Assembly: GCA_033439265.1 (NCBI GenBank)
Contig: JAVTVX010000016.1
Coordinates: forward strand, 12,139,201 to 12,203,200
Origin: Dillenia suffruticosa
Lineage: Eukaryota > Streptophyta > Magnoliopsida > Dilleniales > Dilleniaceae
Reading direction: 5' to 3'
DNA length: 64,000 nt
Below the pieces are notes generated by a model that worked only from the letters and a program-made list of their open reading frames with translations, made no database searches and was not told the DNA's origin. The position numbers were made by a program, and so were the translations under genes. Position 1 is the stretch's first letter. Each line of letters begins with the position of its first letter. Below, piece by piece: positions 47,640 through 58,509 of this stretch.

Positions 47640-48962
47640 ATCCTTGAGCAGCAAATGCATCTTTCAATTTCTTCTCATTTTAAAATCACCTCCCAATCTC
47701 CAAAAATCTTCACAACCCTTTTTGCGAAAGTAAAAGGAGCTTATTTTCCAAGGTTGTTCATAATTTCAATCTTCTCTTGTCGGTCACCCCTTTCAATCTC
47801 CTCTCTCTCTCTCTCACCACAGCTTTCTTTCAATCTTTCAATCAATCTTTTATTCAATTCAACAATTCAATATATAAAAAAAGTGAATTAAAATTTCTTA
47901 ATAAAAAAATTGCAAAACTCGTGGGATGGGACGCAAAACTTCATAACTTTATAAAACTTCATAAAACACTAACACAATTTAATCATAATCATAATATATA
48001 ATATATTGACTTCATAATAAAAAAAACAATATTATCATACATATAACATCATTAATTACAAATTACAAAATACAGCTCAGAGACACATACAATAATACAC
48101 AAACTATATTCAATTGTTTAAACTAACCAAAATACAAACTAAGGACTCTAGATATAATTATTATAGAATTTTCATTGATATTTGGTATGTTATTATTCTC
48201 TATGTGAAATTAAAAAAAAATAAGTTAATTACCGTGACAAAAGAACTATTAATATTAACATGCATGCGAAATGCGGAAAAAAACACATATAAAATAGTAA
48301 AAAGATTATTCATAAAACTTCATAAAACACTAACACAATTTAATCATAATCATAATATATAATATATTGACTTCATAATAAAACACTAACACAATATAAT
48401 CCTAATCATAATATTTTTCACCTTCTCTTTTAAAATTTTATTCTATAATTTCTCTATTCTTTTTAACAGCAAAAAAATTAAAAATAATTTCTCCTCATCT
48501 CCTAAATTCTTTAAAATCATCTCCCAATCTCCCAAATCTTCACATCCCTCTCTCTCATCCGTTGACAATTTTCTTTGCTTAAAGTAAAAAGTAAAAAATA
48601 AGTCATTTTCCTAGCTCATTTTTCAATGTTGTTCATAACTTTCACTCTTGTCTCTTGTTAGTCACATATGTATCTTTCAATCTCCTCTCCCTCTCTCTGT
48701 CTCTCTCTGTCTCTGTCTCTCTCTCTCTCTCTCTCGAACGAAATCAATCTTTAATCAATTCAACAATTCAACATAAAAAAATTTCCAATTGAAATTTATT
48801 AAAGAAAAAGAATTACAAAACTCATGCGAAGATCATAATAAATCAAACTTCATAAAACTTCATAAACATTAATTATATTTAATCTTAATTATAATATATT
48901 AACTTCATAATATAAAAAAAATAATCATACATATAATATAATCAATTGCAAATTACAAAATA
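47640..48962 (+). repeat. Diverged direct repeat pair, period about 850-890 bp
   Basis: The stretch 47640-48075 is echoed at 48480-48962. The shared order is 'aaaatcacctcccaatctcc..aaatcttcaca', a (CT)n run, 'caattcaacaattcaa', 'ttgcaaaactc', 'cttcataaaacttcataaaa', 'catacatataa' and 'aattacaaaatac'. A 75-bp piece ending 'aatatattgacttcataataaaa' is also repeated at 47945-48020 and 48310-48385. A (CT)n microsatellite lies at about 48688-48736. Confidence 0.72.
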
Positions 48963-50787
48963 CATCTCATACTCTCACACATATATCTACATTACATATA
49001 TAACATAAGGTATAGCACCAATTGAACCATATTGAGTTGAAAAGCCCAAAACAAAGGAAACTAAAGATAGTTCCGGTACTTTATGTTATATCCATATTAA
49101 ATATATTAAACTTCCAAGTTTGCAACTCTTTTTTCTAGATCACATACATCCTTATAAATTTGTATAAATTTGATCAAATTCTTCTGTGAGTCCAAAATCA
49201 AATTTGCTTCTCTTGATTTTTTGACTTCCATCATATATAAAAAAGAAATAAACAGTAAAAGTTTGGATTTTTATTTTATGTCAAGCAACCCATCAACCAT
49301 CAACCAGTAATCTTTTATCTGATGATGGATGATCTAGGTGTTAGTTCTTAAAAATAATCCTAACATCTTCTATAACATGAGTATTTAAAATTTCTTCGAT
49401 GAGAATACTATGTATCCAATTGTTATGACTCATGACATAAAATGAAATTGAAGAATATTAATTTTTTTCCTCTTTTACTTCCTTACTTCCTTTATATATG
49501 TTATTATAAAATAATATAACCAAATCATAATATATATAGATTTGTTGGATAAAAAAGAGTTTCTGAACATATTAGATGATCTTAAGAAATTTTTGGTCCA
49601 CGGGGAAATAAAATGTTTATTAGAGGACTCGAAAATCTGAGTTCAATGCTCAATTTCTACCGTCGTAATTAAAATTCGGATGTGAGAGTTGAGAGCTGGG
49701 TGAGAAATTTTATAAGTTTTATAATTGAGAGGAGAAATTAAGTTATAAAATTGTTTTTTTAATAAAATTTATAAGTGTCTAAATTTTTTAAGTGATGGAA
49801 GGGAAATAAAATGATTTCATTTGACTAAAAAGTTAAAGAATGAATAATTTGATTTGATTTGAGACAGCAATATGTCAACAGTATTGTGGTAATTTTTTAA
49901 CATGTAACTCAAATTTATACAAATATGAGGCTGTTATTAATAAAGTAAACACAATATTAATAAATTTAGTTTTGTTTTTTTATTTTTAATCACATTCTCT
50001 CTGATCTTTAAGGACTCGTAACTCTATTTACTCCAATTTCTACGTCTACATCTACGTCCCAAGGTGTTCATACTTACAAATAATTGTCTTATTTTTTTAT
50101 AACAAAACTATACCAAAAAAAATATTAAAAAATTAGAGTTATATATTATAATATAATTTAATATAATAATATAGTGATATATAATAGTAATATAATATAG
50201 TAGTAATGTTAATAATATAGTAATATAGTTATAACGTAATAGTAGTATAATAAAATAGTAATATTTAATAATATAATAATATATTAATAATAAGTAATAA
50301 TATAATATAATATAATATAATATAATTTTATATTTATATTTATTTAATTAAAAAGGGATTATATGTAATATAATATAATTTAATATAATATTATATGTTT
50401 AATAATATAATAATATATTTGTAATACTTAAATCGAAGGGCTGCTTTGTGCTCCTAACTTTGAGCTCTGTTCTCTATAGGAGGTGGCTAACGTCATTTCA
50501 ATATTTATCAATAGTAATAGTAATCAGCATCCAGTTCAGTCCGCACTTCACTTCACTGCACTTCACTTCACTGAACCTGTGGTACTTACCTCACTAAACT
50601 TTCACCTCACTGAACTTCCATCCGAGCAAAACTATCAAAACTGAAAAAACACGCAAACCAAACTCGTTTATCGCACTTCTGTATCCGATCAAAACCATCG
50701 GAACAAAAAAAACACACAAATCAAACTTGCTTTTTGCGCTTCTATAAAAACCAAAAAAACATACAAAACAATCCAAACTTGCTTCCT
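48963..50787. other. Unassigned AT-rich stretch with TA-rich simple sequence
   Basis: About 50135-50420 consists largely of taatata/ataat simple repeats. 50510-50640 has short 'cacttcact' and 'cactgaactt' repeats just before the Ulp1-like gene, and may be its 5' flank. No other signal. Confidence 0.5.
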
Positions 50788-53700
50788 ATGTCGAACAAGA
50801 AGGAAATTTTTTCTAAGAAGAAACTAAAATATATTGCGGTGAGTTACTAGTTTATTTTACTCATACTCTTTTTTTTTTCATTTTCATTGAATAAATTATA
50901 CTAAAAAATAGTTTTTTTAATAGACAAATATAAATGATGAAGATGAAAAGACAGTAAAAGAGGAAATTTCTGGAATGAGAAAAGCAATGACTACTCCGAT
51001 GCTGACAAGGTGTTCTCTTAAACAAGTTAGAGAGCTATTTTCTACTCTTACGGACAATATGAAATATGTAGCAAAAGAAATGGGATTCGGAAGCCTTTTG
51101 AACATGACCTGTGATATATTGAGTTGAAAATTGTGTGAGAAACTTATAATGAGATTTGAACCCATACAAAAATATCTTTTTATCCCTCCCTATCATAATT
51201 TTAAACTCACGGTAGAAGAAGTAGCACGAATTTTAGGAATCCCTTACATGGGACGTGATGTGTTAGATTCTTCCTCCATTGAATCTTCAGATGTAAGAAA
51301 ATATTTTTTGACATTAAAGCATAGCCAATTAAAACAAGAGATCCAAATCTACTCACCCAACTTTAAATGATATTTCTTGTTATTTATCCTTGGATGCTTT
51401 TTATGTCCAACTACGAATGTCTTCCCGGCTTCCAGACATCTTACTGCTACTATTGATGTTGAGAATGCTCGACAATATAATTGGCTAAATTTGTATTAGA
51501 ATGGTTAGTTGATGAGATTTCTGAATTTAAACGTCGAGCAAGAGAGGTAGAACACAGAAAGAAGACAGGTATCGGTGGTTGTTTATTTTTACTTATGGTA
51601 AGCTTTCAATTTAATGATTGAATGCAATCTACTTTAACAATATTTAACAAATATTGTTTTATGTGTAGATCTTTTATTTTGAGAATGTTAGAGTTGGTGA
51701 CTTGGGGGGCAGAAAAACACATTTACCCATTCGCTATTGGATGACAGATCGTGTAAATCGAAGACTTGAATCCGAGCGTATAAATGTATGTAAGTTAAAA
51801 TAAGTTTATATGCATTATATAATAACTATAGAATCTAAATAGTATACTATTTATTTATAGGTTTCTTCACCTTTTATACTATTTATTTTTATAGGGTTTA
51901 TTGTCTAAAATATTTGTTGAAAAATCTATTGAAGCAAGTGTTGAAGAAGCTAAAGAAGCAAGTGTTGGTGTTCATAGTGTTGAAGGAAGTGGAGAAAAAA
52001 TTAAGGTAAACTTATAATCACTACTTTATACCACTCACAAGCACTTATATAGAGTACTTATACTATGTGCAATTGCAGAGAATCAGCATTAAACATGAAA
52101 TTAAAATGTTTGTGGAGAAGTCAATTCAAATTCAATCCAATTTGTTATAAATGCATCGTGATATGTTGCGCAGACTTTGTGAGTATGTAGAAGATGAAGA
52201 AGAGAAGGAAGAACAAAAGAAGGGAAAAAAGCAAAAGAAATGCAAAGTTAAGGCTAGTGATTTTAGTGATGACCACGAGGAGGAGGAGGAGGAGGATGAT
52301 AAAGCCCGGCAGGGGCAAGAGGAGGAGGACGAGCACAAAGCCCGGCAAGAGAAAGGGAATGGGTAGGAGGAGTGTCTGGAGAAGGAGGAGAGTTCGGATG
52401 AGAAAGAATGGGAGGAGACTTTTGACGAGGAGAAGGATAAAGATACTGAATATGAATATGAAGTAATAAATGCCTTAATTGAAATGAAAGATGGAAAGAC
52501 AAACCAAATATCTTTCTTCCCCTTTGTTAAGGTTAGGTCTTTTTCTAATGAGGAGGAAAGTGTTTGGGTTTTTTATCATCGAAAAGCCATAAAAAATAAT
52601 GCCAAGTAAACCAAGTAAATGTCTTACAACCTTTGTCTTTGTTATTTTGGAATCCAATTTTTAAAGATATTTGACTGAATCTAATTTTTCAATTTTTAGA
52701 GATATTTGATGGAATCTAATTTTTATGACAATTTATAGATCAATTTTGTGTAATATTCGTAGAAGTTACATGTGTTGGACGGATGCCTGTGAGCTGTTAC
52801 CACCTCACTGGATCGGCACGTTGGTATGAATTATGAATTCTTTGTATTTATTTTTCATATTACATTACTAATTATTAATTGTCTTTGCAGACGATGGATT
52901 GTTATATATGCTTCCTCAATACCATCTTCAATCCAAACTTATTATCAAAGTCATTATCAAAATGCGTTTTACCATTATGGTTTTCGGTATAAACTTTCAT
53001 CTTTCCTCAACTTCTTAACTCCAGTATGAACTTATCATATCATTCTTTTCTCTTTACTCTCAAATATCATTCTTTAATAATGTTTTTTCATCTACTTATT
53101 ATACTTATTTTATATTTAGTTGTCTGTGGTTGCATCTATGGAAAGCAAACCTAAAAGAAAGTGGGATATTTCTATAGTTGATAATTCTTTGTCTTAGAAA
53201 GCATTTGGATATAACTTCTGATTATATAACCTTTATATATTTATCTTTTGATTTTATCCCTATTATTTTATTTTATCCTATGGCCTATGATTAGTATACT
53301 CTTACTAATAAGTTTTTATCCCTGTAATATTCAAACAACATTAGTTTTGTTATGCCCTTTATGTGGATAAGCAGACTATCTATCTTTTAGACTCAAGGTA
53401 TCATTTCAGAGGCCATGAACATGATGAGTTGGAAATTTTGATGGTAATTAATTATTTAACATATATAAATATCAATTGTTTTTTCAAATTATCAACTATT
53501 ATATTTTCATTGATTTCTCTGTACTTCTCTTCGTTCTCCAGAAACATTGTCTTGAGAAGATTTATGAAAATTCTTTCATTATCTCAAAAACTGTTCATGT
53601 TGAAATTCCACAACAACCTAATACGTAAGTAACTTGTAATTTAAATTAATTAATTATTGTAATTTATTATGTAATTTAATGTATATTTTTATATGTATAG

Positions 53701-54023
53701 GAATGATCGTGGAATATTTGTTATGAGATTTTTGGAGATATGAGAACCAGGAATATTTATAACTCCACCAACTCAAGAATTATGTTATATTCTACATTTC
53801 TTATCTTATCTATATATTATATTTGTGCTGTTGTATTATTTTTTGAGAAATATTGATGGTTTTATTTCATTCTTCTTTTATTTTTCAAGATCTTAATTTT
53901 TTGAGAAAAGAATATCTTTTCAAACTTCTAATGTCCGAACATAATACAGTGCGTGATGATATTATGTTGAAGATGAAGATGGACGAAACAAAAAGGAAAA
54001 AGTTTCAGAGAAAACCAAAGTAG
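50788..54023 (+). pseudogene. Ulp1-like cysteine protease gene of the transposon-associated type, catalytic Cys replaced
   Basis: The start chosen is ATG 50788; exon 1 (MSNKKEIFSKKKLKYIA) ends at 50838 before GTGAGT and exon 2 starts at about 50924. Exon 2 gives MLTRCSLKQVRELFSTL, YVAKEMGFGSLLNM, a TGA, then KLCEKLIMRFEPIQKYLFIP and LTVEEVARILGIPYMGRDV, the N-terminal pattern of plant transposon-carried Ulp1 genes. Later exons read GGRKTHLPIRYWMTDRVNRR, then an acidic Glu/Lys tract (52190-52480). The protease part gives YVDKQTIYLLDSRYHFRGH (about 53350-53410), HVEIPQQPN, then NDRGIFVMRFLE from 53701. The family reads D-C-G there; codon 53708-53710 is CGT (Arg). The end, LRKEYLFKLLMSEHN...KPK, stops at 54021-54023. 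Such proteases cleave SUMO-like conjugates; this copy should be inactive. The catalytic His was not located. Confidence 0.78.
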
Positions 54024-54499
54024 AAAAGAAAAAGGAAAGATGAAAATTGAGAGGATTGATGTGTTGTAATACTCTATATATAAACAATTTTTTCTTGTCA
54101 TACCATCTTATCTTATGACATATCATAATCTTATTCACTAACTTACCACTTATACATACTTACACTGACTTACCACCTATAACCCTACAACATAACACAT
54201 TATCAAAATTAACACACTCTTAAATAACTTACAACTTCCAAAATTTGAATGACCTGTCATAAAGATTAACACCAATAACCCTATAACATAACACACTCTT
54301 AAAATAATTAACACACTCTTAAACAATACTCATCTCATTTAGTTCTTCCCATATTGAGCTAAGAAAATTTGGAATGAGATTTTGGTTAAGTCACAAGGTT
54401 TGAGTTTTGAGTTTTGAATTTTGAGTTTTGAGTGAGAAAAGCTTATTAAGGAAGAAAGAATGAGAGCTTATTAAGGAATGAGGGGTTTTGAAGGGAAAG
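54024..54499. other. Unassigned spacer
   Basis: AT-rich with 'acacactcttaaa' and 'cataacacactct' repeated at 54190-54330, and a 'gagttttgag' run at 54400-54430. 'ttagttcttcccatattgagctaag' near 54340 recalls the minus-gene flank at 36966-36990, so this may be a duplicated flank of the Ptta-type gene. Confidence 0.45.
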
Positions 54500-55250
54500 A
54501 GGATTTGTAAGAAATAATTTATAATATATTTGGTTTTGAAGGAAAAGAGGATTTGTGAGTAATAATTTATAATATATTTGATTTAGCCACTCAAATAAAT
54601 TTTTAGAAGTCTGTTATTTTTTCCCGCTTTTCTATCCTTTTTTTACCGCTTTTTTATTATTAAATCTTTAATTTTATTTTGTATTTTTTGTATTTGAATT
54701 TTTTATATTTTTGTTTTTGTTACAACAATGTTACTACTGTATTACAACATTGTTACTGCATTACATTACAATAAATAAATATTCTAAATTTTATATCATT
54801 ACAATATTTAAATTAATAATATTAATTATATCGTTATTTTACTTAAATTTGAAATTTTTTATATGCTTAATTTATATTGAAATTTTTTATATAATAAATA
54901 AAACAGTGGCGTGTGACATGCATGTACGCGTATGCAAGCGCCGGGTGCCCACACATGCCACACGATGTTATCGCGCATGCAATGCCCGCGGGCACCTGGC
55001 CATGCCAACATGGGCACCGACGCATGCCACCACACAGGCAAGTGCACTGCTACCTAGCGTGGGCACCCGAGCATGCCTACACAAGCAAGGGCACGTGTAT
55101 ATTTTAGATTTTATCTTTTACCAATTTTTTTTTTATTATTACATATTTATTTTATTATATATTACATTAGTTCTTCATTATTAATGCATTATTACTATTT
55201 TATTACTACATTTATCAATACACATACCATACATTATTGCTGCATTATTA
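54500..55250 (+). repeat. CACTA internal module, copy 4
   Basis: It has the same lead as copies 1 and 2 ('tatatttgatttag.cactcaaataaatttttagaa', 'ttttttcccgctttt', 'attttatatcattacaatatttaaattaataatattaattat'). A GC-rich island follows (54905-55095: cgcatgcaatgcccgcgggcacctggccatgcc), then an AT-rich tail. It lies about 16 kb from copies 1-2 in the same orientation. Confidence 0.83.
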
Positions 55251-55789
55251 CTACCTATAAATTTTCGAAAACTTTTTCTTTCCCACGCCAATATTTTGAA
55301 AATTTTGAACCTAACAATTGTAAAAAAAATAAAAAAAGAAAAAAAAGAGAAATCGGTGAGTAACAAGTAAGTAATTCGTGCCAAAACTAAATTTTCTCTC
55401 GAACAAAAAAATTTTTTTGGCGGTACATTGACATTGAATATTTGCACATGTAAATTCAAGAAATACTCCAATATATTCATCATTTCTTCCCTAGAATTAT
55501 AATGCATCCATAATTTGTCCTTCATATTAAATACAAATCGTGCACAATTTTGCATTGAAATAAATAGACGGAGCAATAAAAAAAATAAATAAAAGAAATA
55601 AATATGAAAATATTTTTGACGTGTTATTAAATTGGCGCTAAGAAACAAACGGGAAAAAAAGAAATCTGATTAAATTGGTATTAAAATAGAAAATTATTTT
55701 TGGCATGAAATTTTTTTTTGTGGAGTTATCATTAAATTAAATAGGTAAATCTTGTAAATTAAGTGGGTTTAGGGTTTTAGTTCTTTTTT
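55251..55789. other. Unassigned spacer with a remnant of transposase-like sequence
   Basis: The minus strand at about 55435-55530 reads as a degraded echo of the Tnp2 N-terminus region (MKDKLWMHYNSREEMMNILE, then FLNLHVQIFNVNVPPKKF), comparable with MDKIWMFSKS...GVNAFLEFASQNIQ at 42131. It is a short, frame-broken fragment. Confidence 0.5.
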
Positions 55790-56150
55790 TTAATTTATAT
55801 AAAATTATATAATATTGATAATTATATAAATTACTAATTTAATATCATTACATTATTTAAATTAATAATATTAATAATTTAAATTAATAAATTCATTTTA
55901 TTATATTATTCACGGGAGCCAGGGTGCCGGCCTATCCAGCCCATGCCACTGCTCAGGCAGGCGCGAGCCTGGGCGGGCGCCAGCACATGCACACACGGCA
56001 CCCGCCCTTCATGGAAGCATAGGCGCACACGGGAGCGGGAGGGCATCGGCACATTCATGCACGGGTGCCGGCCCATGCCACTGCTCAGGCAGGCGCACGC
56101 CTGGGCTGGCACCAGCGCATGCACACAAGGGTGCCCACTCTTCATTTCTT
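55790..56150 (+). repeat. CACTA internal module, copy 5 (partial)
   Basis: The lead is 'aatttaatatcattacattatttaaattaataatattaataa' (55838-55880), followed by a GC-rich island 55912-56145 that is itself a tandem of two ~125-bp units starting 'gggtgccggcc(tatccag)cccatgccactgctcaggcaggcg'. Same orientation as the other four copies. Confidence 0.8.
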
Positions 56151-56179
56151 CTTTATCAAAAAATCATCTTTTTTTATCA

Positions 56180-56250
56180 AAAAGTGGGATTCGAACCTTG
56201 GATCTTGATTTGGAGAGAATACATGTCAACCACTGTGCTATGAAGTCTTG
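56180..56250 (-). repeat. tRNA-like Pol III promoter head (SINE-like fragment)
   Basis: On the minus strand there is a box A match TAGCACAGTGG (56230-56240) followed 43 bp later, start to start, by a perfect box B GGTTCGAATCC (56187-56197). CCAC and a TTTTT run follow. This is the internal Pol III promoter layout of tRNAs and tRNA-derived SINEs. Anticodon and acceptor stems are not convincing, so it is not called a working tRNA gene. Confidence 0.6.
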
Positions 56251-56926
56251 TGTGATAATTTCTTTTTTCTTTCTTTCTTCTTCCTCAATATCATTTTTTT
56301 CTATTCTCATTGGTTTTTTTTTTCCTTTCTGTTTTCATTAAAATTTCTTATACATTCAAATCAATATATTTGAATAATAATTATATTGAATGATATGAAT
56401 GAATTATGATTAATTAATATTATATATTTTGAACGATAAATATTTTGTGATTAAATATATAGATTTTTTTAATTATTAATATATTATAATTTAAACTAAT
56501 ATTGAGGAAAGTAGGATATATCACCAATTAAATGGTTACAATAATATTTTTCAAAGCATATATTGCCATTTTTATAAACAAATTTTCAAAACTCTTTTTT
56601 CAGCGTCGTTTTTCATTACATAATTTTTCTTTTTCATTATACACTTGTTATATTTCATTTCCCTGAATATCATCATTATTATTATAATGATAAATTTATA
56701 GTATATCACTACACTCGCATACACTTGTTATAAGTTTACTATTAAAGAAAAGAAATGATATTTTTTTATTTTTAATTTTCAAACTATTAAATCATAAATC
56801 TTTTCAAAAATTCTGTTATATATTTTAAAATTTTAAAAAATGTATATAAGTTAATATTAAATTAATATAAATAATTAAAATATTTTATAAAATTATTTAA
56901 GGTATATATTATAAACTTATCACTAT

Positions 56927-57430
56927 ACAAGTTAGTTGCTTACTTACCATCTATTTACCATGAATATATCACAAATTTATCATTAACTTATCACTATATA
57001 AACTTATTTATTCACTTATCATCTATTTATTATCTATTTACCATCTACTTATCATGACTATATATCACAAACTTATCACTAATTTACCACTATATAAACT
57101 TACTCACTTACTACTAGCTTACCACTATATAAACTTACTTATCCAGTAATCATCTACTTACCATCTACTTACCATGACTATATATCACAAATTTATCACT
57201 AATTTATTACTAATTTACTGCTATATAAACTTATTTACCCACATACTATCTATTTACCACTATATAAAGTTACTTATCCACTTATTTTCTACTTACCATC
57301 TACTTATCACGACTATATATCACTAATTTATCACTATATAAACTTATTTACCCACTTATTATCTACTTACCTACCTACTGTTACTTATCATTATCACCTA
57401 TTTATTAAACTACCACTATCATAAATTTAC
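56927..57430 (-). repeat. Right subterminal tandem array
   Basis: About five irregular units of 90-130 bp are built from 'cttaccatctacttatcatgactatatatcacaaa(c/t)ttatcactaatttaccactatataaacttactta'. The array starts about 500 bp from the right terminus. Its building blocks (cttacta, ctatcatcactta) resemble the left array at 34740-34900. Confidence 0.8.
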
Positions 57431-57928
57431 CACAACTTATTATCTAGACTATTTTCAAATATAAAGGATATATGATACAAAAATATAACAATATTAGATT
57501 TTTACAAACGATACAATGTATATGTCAGCATAAATAGAATTTATACAAATGGTTTATTCTAATTGCGAGAATTGAATATAGTTTTAAAAAATGATAGAAT
57601 TTGTGTGTTACTACACATCTAAAATCAATGAAAACGGTATTGTTAAGTAGACAATAAAAAAGATTTATATTGACAGTGTTTTTAAACTATGCTAAAAAGA
57701 TTATTATATTTACTGACTATAATTTTTAACCATCATGATTGAATATTGCTTTACAGATGGTTGTGATAGTTTTGTCGACGATTTATAAACTTTTCTTCAT
57801 GGACATTTTAGTCAGTTAGGAAAAACCTATATTTTCTGACGGTTTTGTCACAAGGTGTCTCTATAAATCATAAAAACCATCACTAAAAGTTGCCATCATT
57901 AAAAATTGCCGTCGGTACAGTACTTTAA
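57431..57928 (-). repeat. Right subterminal region with GACGGTT-type motifs
   Basis: TGACGGTTTTGTC at 57837 and CCGTCGGTAC at 57909, with weaker forms (acggta, gatggttgtgatag, aaaccatcac), mirror the left end. They are likely transposase-binding motifs, by analogy with other CACTA elements. Confidence 0.65.
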
Positions 57929-57938
57929 TTTTGTAGTG
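57929..57938 (-). repeat. Right terminal inverted repeat of the CACTA element
   Basis: TTTTGTAGTG, the inverted partner of 34342-34351, followed by the duplicated GAA at 57939-57941. Confidence 0.95.
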
Positions 57939-57941
57939 GAA

Positions 57942-58270
57942 GGTTCGTGAGTTCTCTACACATCATTGAGACAAAGAGTGATTGTGAGAGATACATTCAC
58001 CAAGAGATTAATTTCTAGGATGAGAAATTAATTGAGGGTATCTAGAAAATTTCAAGTAGGAAATTTTCTCCATCTTTGAGTTCACCAGCTTTTGGATTAA
58101 GGCGTCGTGATATTGTGGTGGTGATTCGTCTCACATGATCACCATTTCGACTGAGTGATACAATCAAAAGAATTCATGGTTCACAGAATTTTTGAGGAGC
58201 TATATATCGAGATATTTATCTTAAATTTCTGATCTATTTATTTTCGTGATTTCCATCCTTTCGCACATTG
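57942..58270 (+). repeat. Probable continuation of the copia element 2 3' LTR
   Basis: This is the flank that joins to 34341 once the CACTA element is removed. It has the leader-like style of an LTR R/U5 region ('ttctctacacatcattgagac', 'tttcgcacattg'), but no second LTR copy is available to test it. The right limit is a guess. Confidence 0.4.
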
Positions 58271-58361
58271 AAAATACATCTAATAGGAGTCTAGGATAGA
58301 AAAGAAAAGAAAAATTATGAAAGAAAAAAAAAGAATGGAAATGATGAAATTTTCTTCCTCT

Positions 58362-58509
58362 TTTGTTTGGGGGTTTTAAGAAAAAATGGAAATGAGGTAG
58401 GGCTCATCGAGAATTAAACAATTTTTTATCATCTTTTTAAGGGTATTTTTAAGGATAAAAAATCATCATATTTCTTTTGTTTTCTCTCCACATAAAACTC
58501 CCAAACAAA
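58362..58509. repeat. Small palindromic MITE-like element (148 bp)
   Basis: Ends TTTGTTTGGGGGTTTTA (58362) and TAAAACTCCCAAACAAA (58493-58509) are inverted repeats with one mismatch over 17 bases. No coding capacity. A target duplication was not clear, so the superfamily is unknown. Confidence 0.6.

Larger units (their letters stand above)
34342..57938. mobile_element. 23.6-kb CACTA (En/Spm) DNA transposon with complete ends
   Basis: The element is bounded by inverted CACTACAAAA termini (34342-34351 and 57929-57938). Both sides are flanked by GAA (34339-34341 and 57939-57941), the 3-bp duplication expected for CACTA elements. Inside are the two characteristic genes, a Tnp2 transposase (38595-42131) and a Ptta/En-Spm gene (35266-36958), both transcribed leftward, so the structure is confirmed by ends and content together. 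Two further broken genes, one of a transposon-associated family (44500-45710) and one Ulp1-like (50788-54023), account for part of its unusual size. The rest is non-coding DNA with internal repeats. Every coding region is interrupted, so it could move only if helped in trans. Confidence 0.95.

Noticed and set aside
52132-52502. Minus-strand Ser/Leu/Pro-rich frames opposite the acidic region of the Ulp1-like gene
   Set aside because: They are antisense readings of a Glu/Lys-rich coding tract; no independent support.
54859-55184. Frames over the GC-rich island of module copy 4
   Set aside because: Compositional, as in the other copies, with mutually overlapping frames.
56180-56250. Functional tRNA gene
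   Set aside because: Box A and box B are good, but the acceptor and anticodon stems do not fold convincingly and the sequence lies in a decayed transposon.
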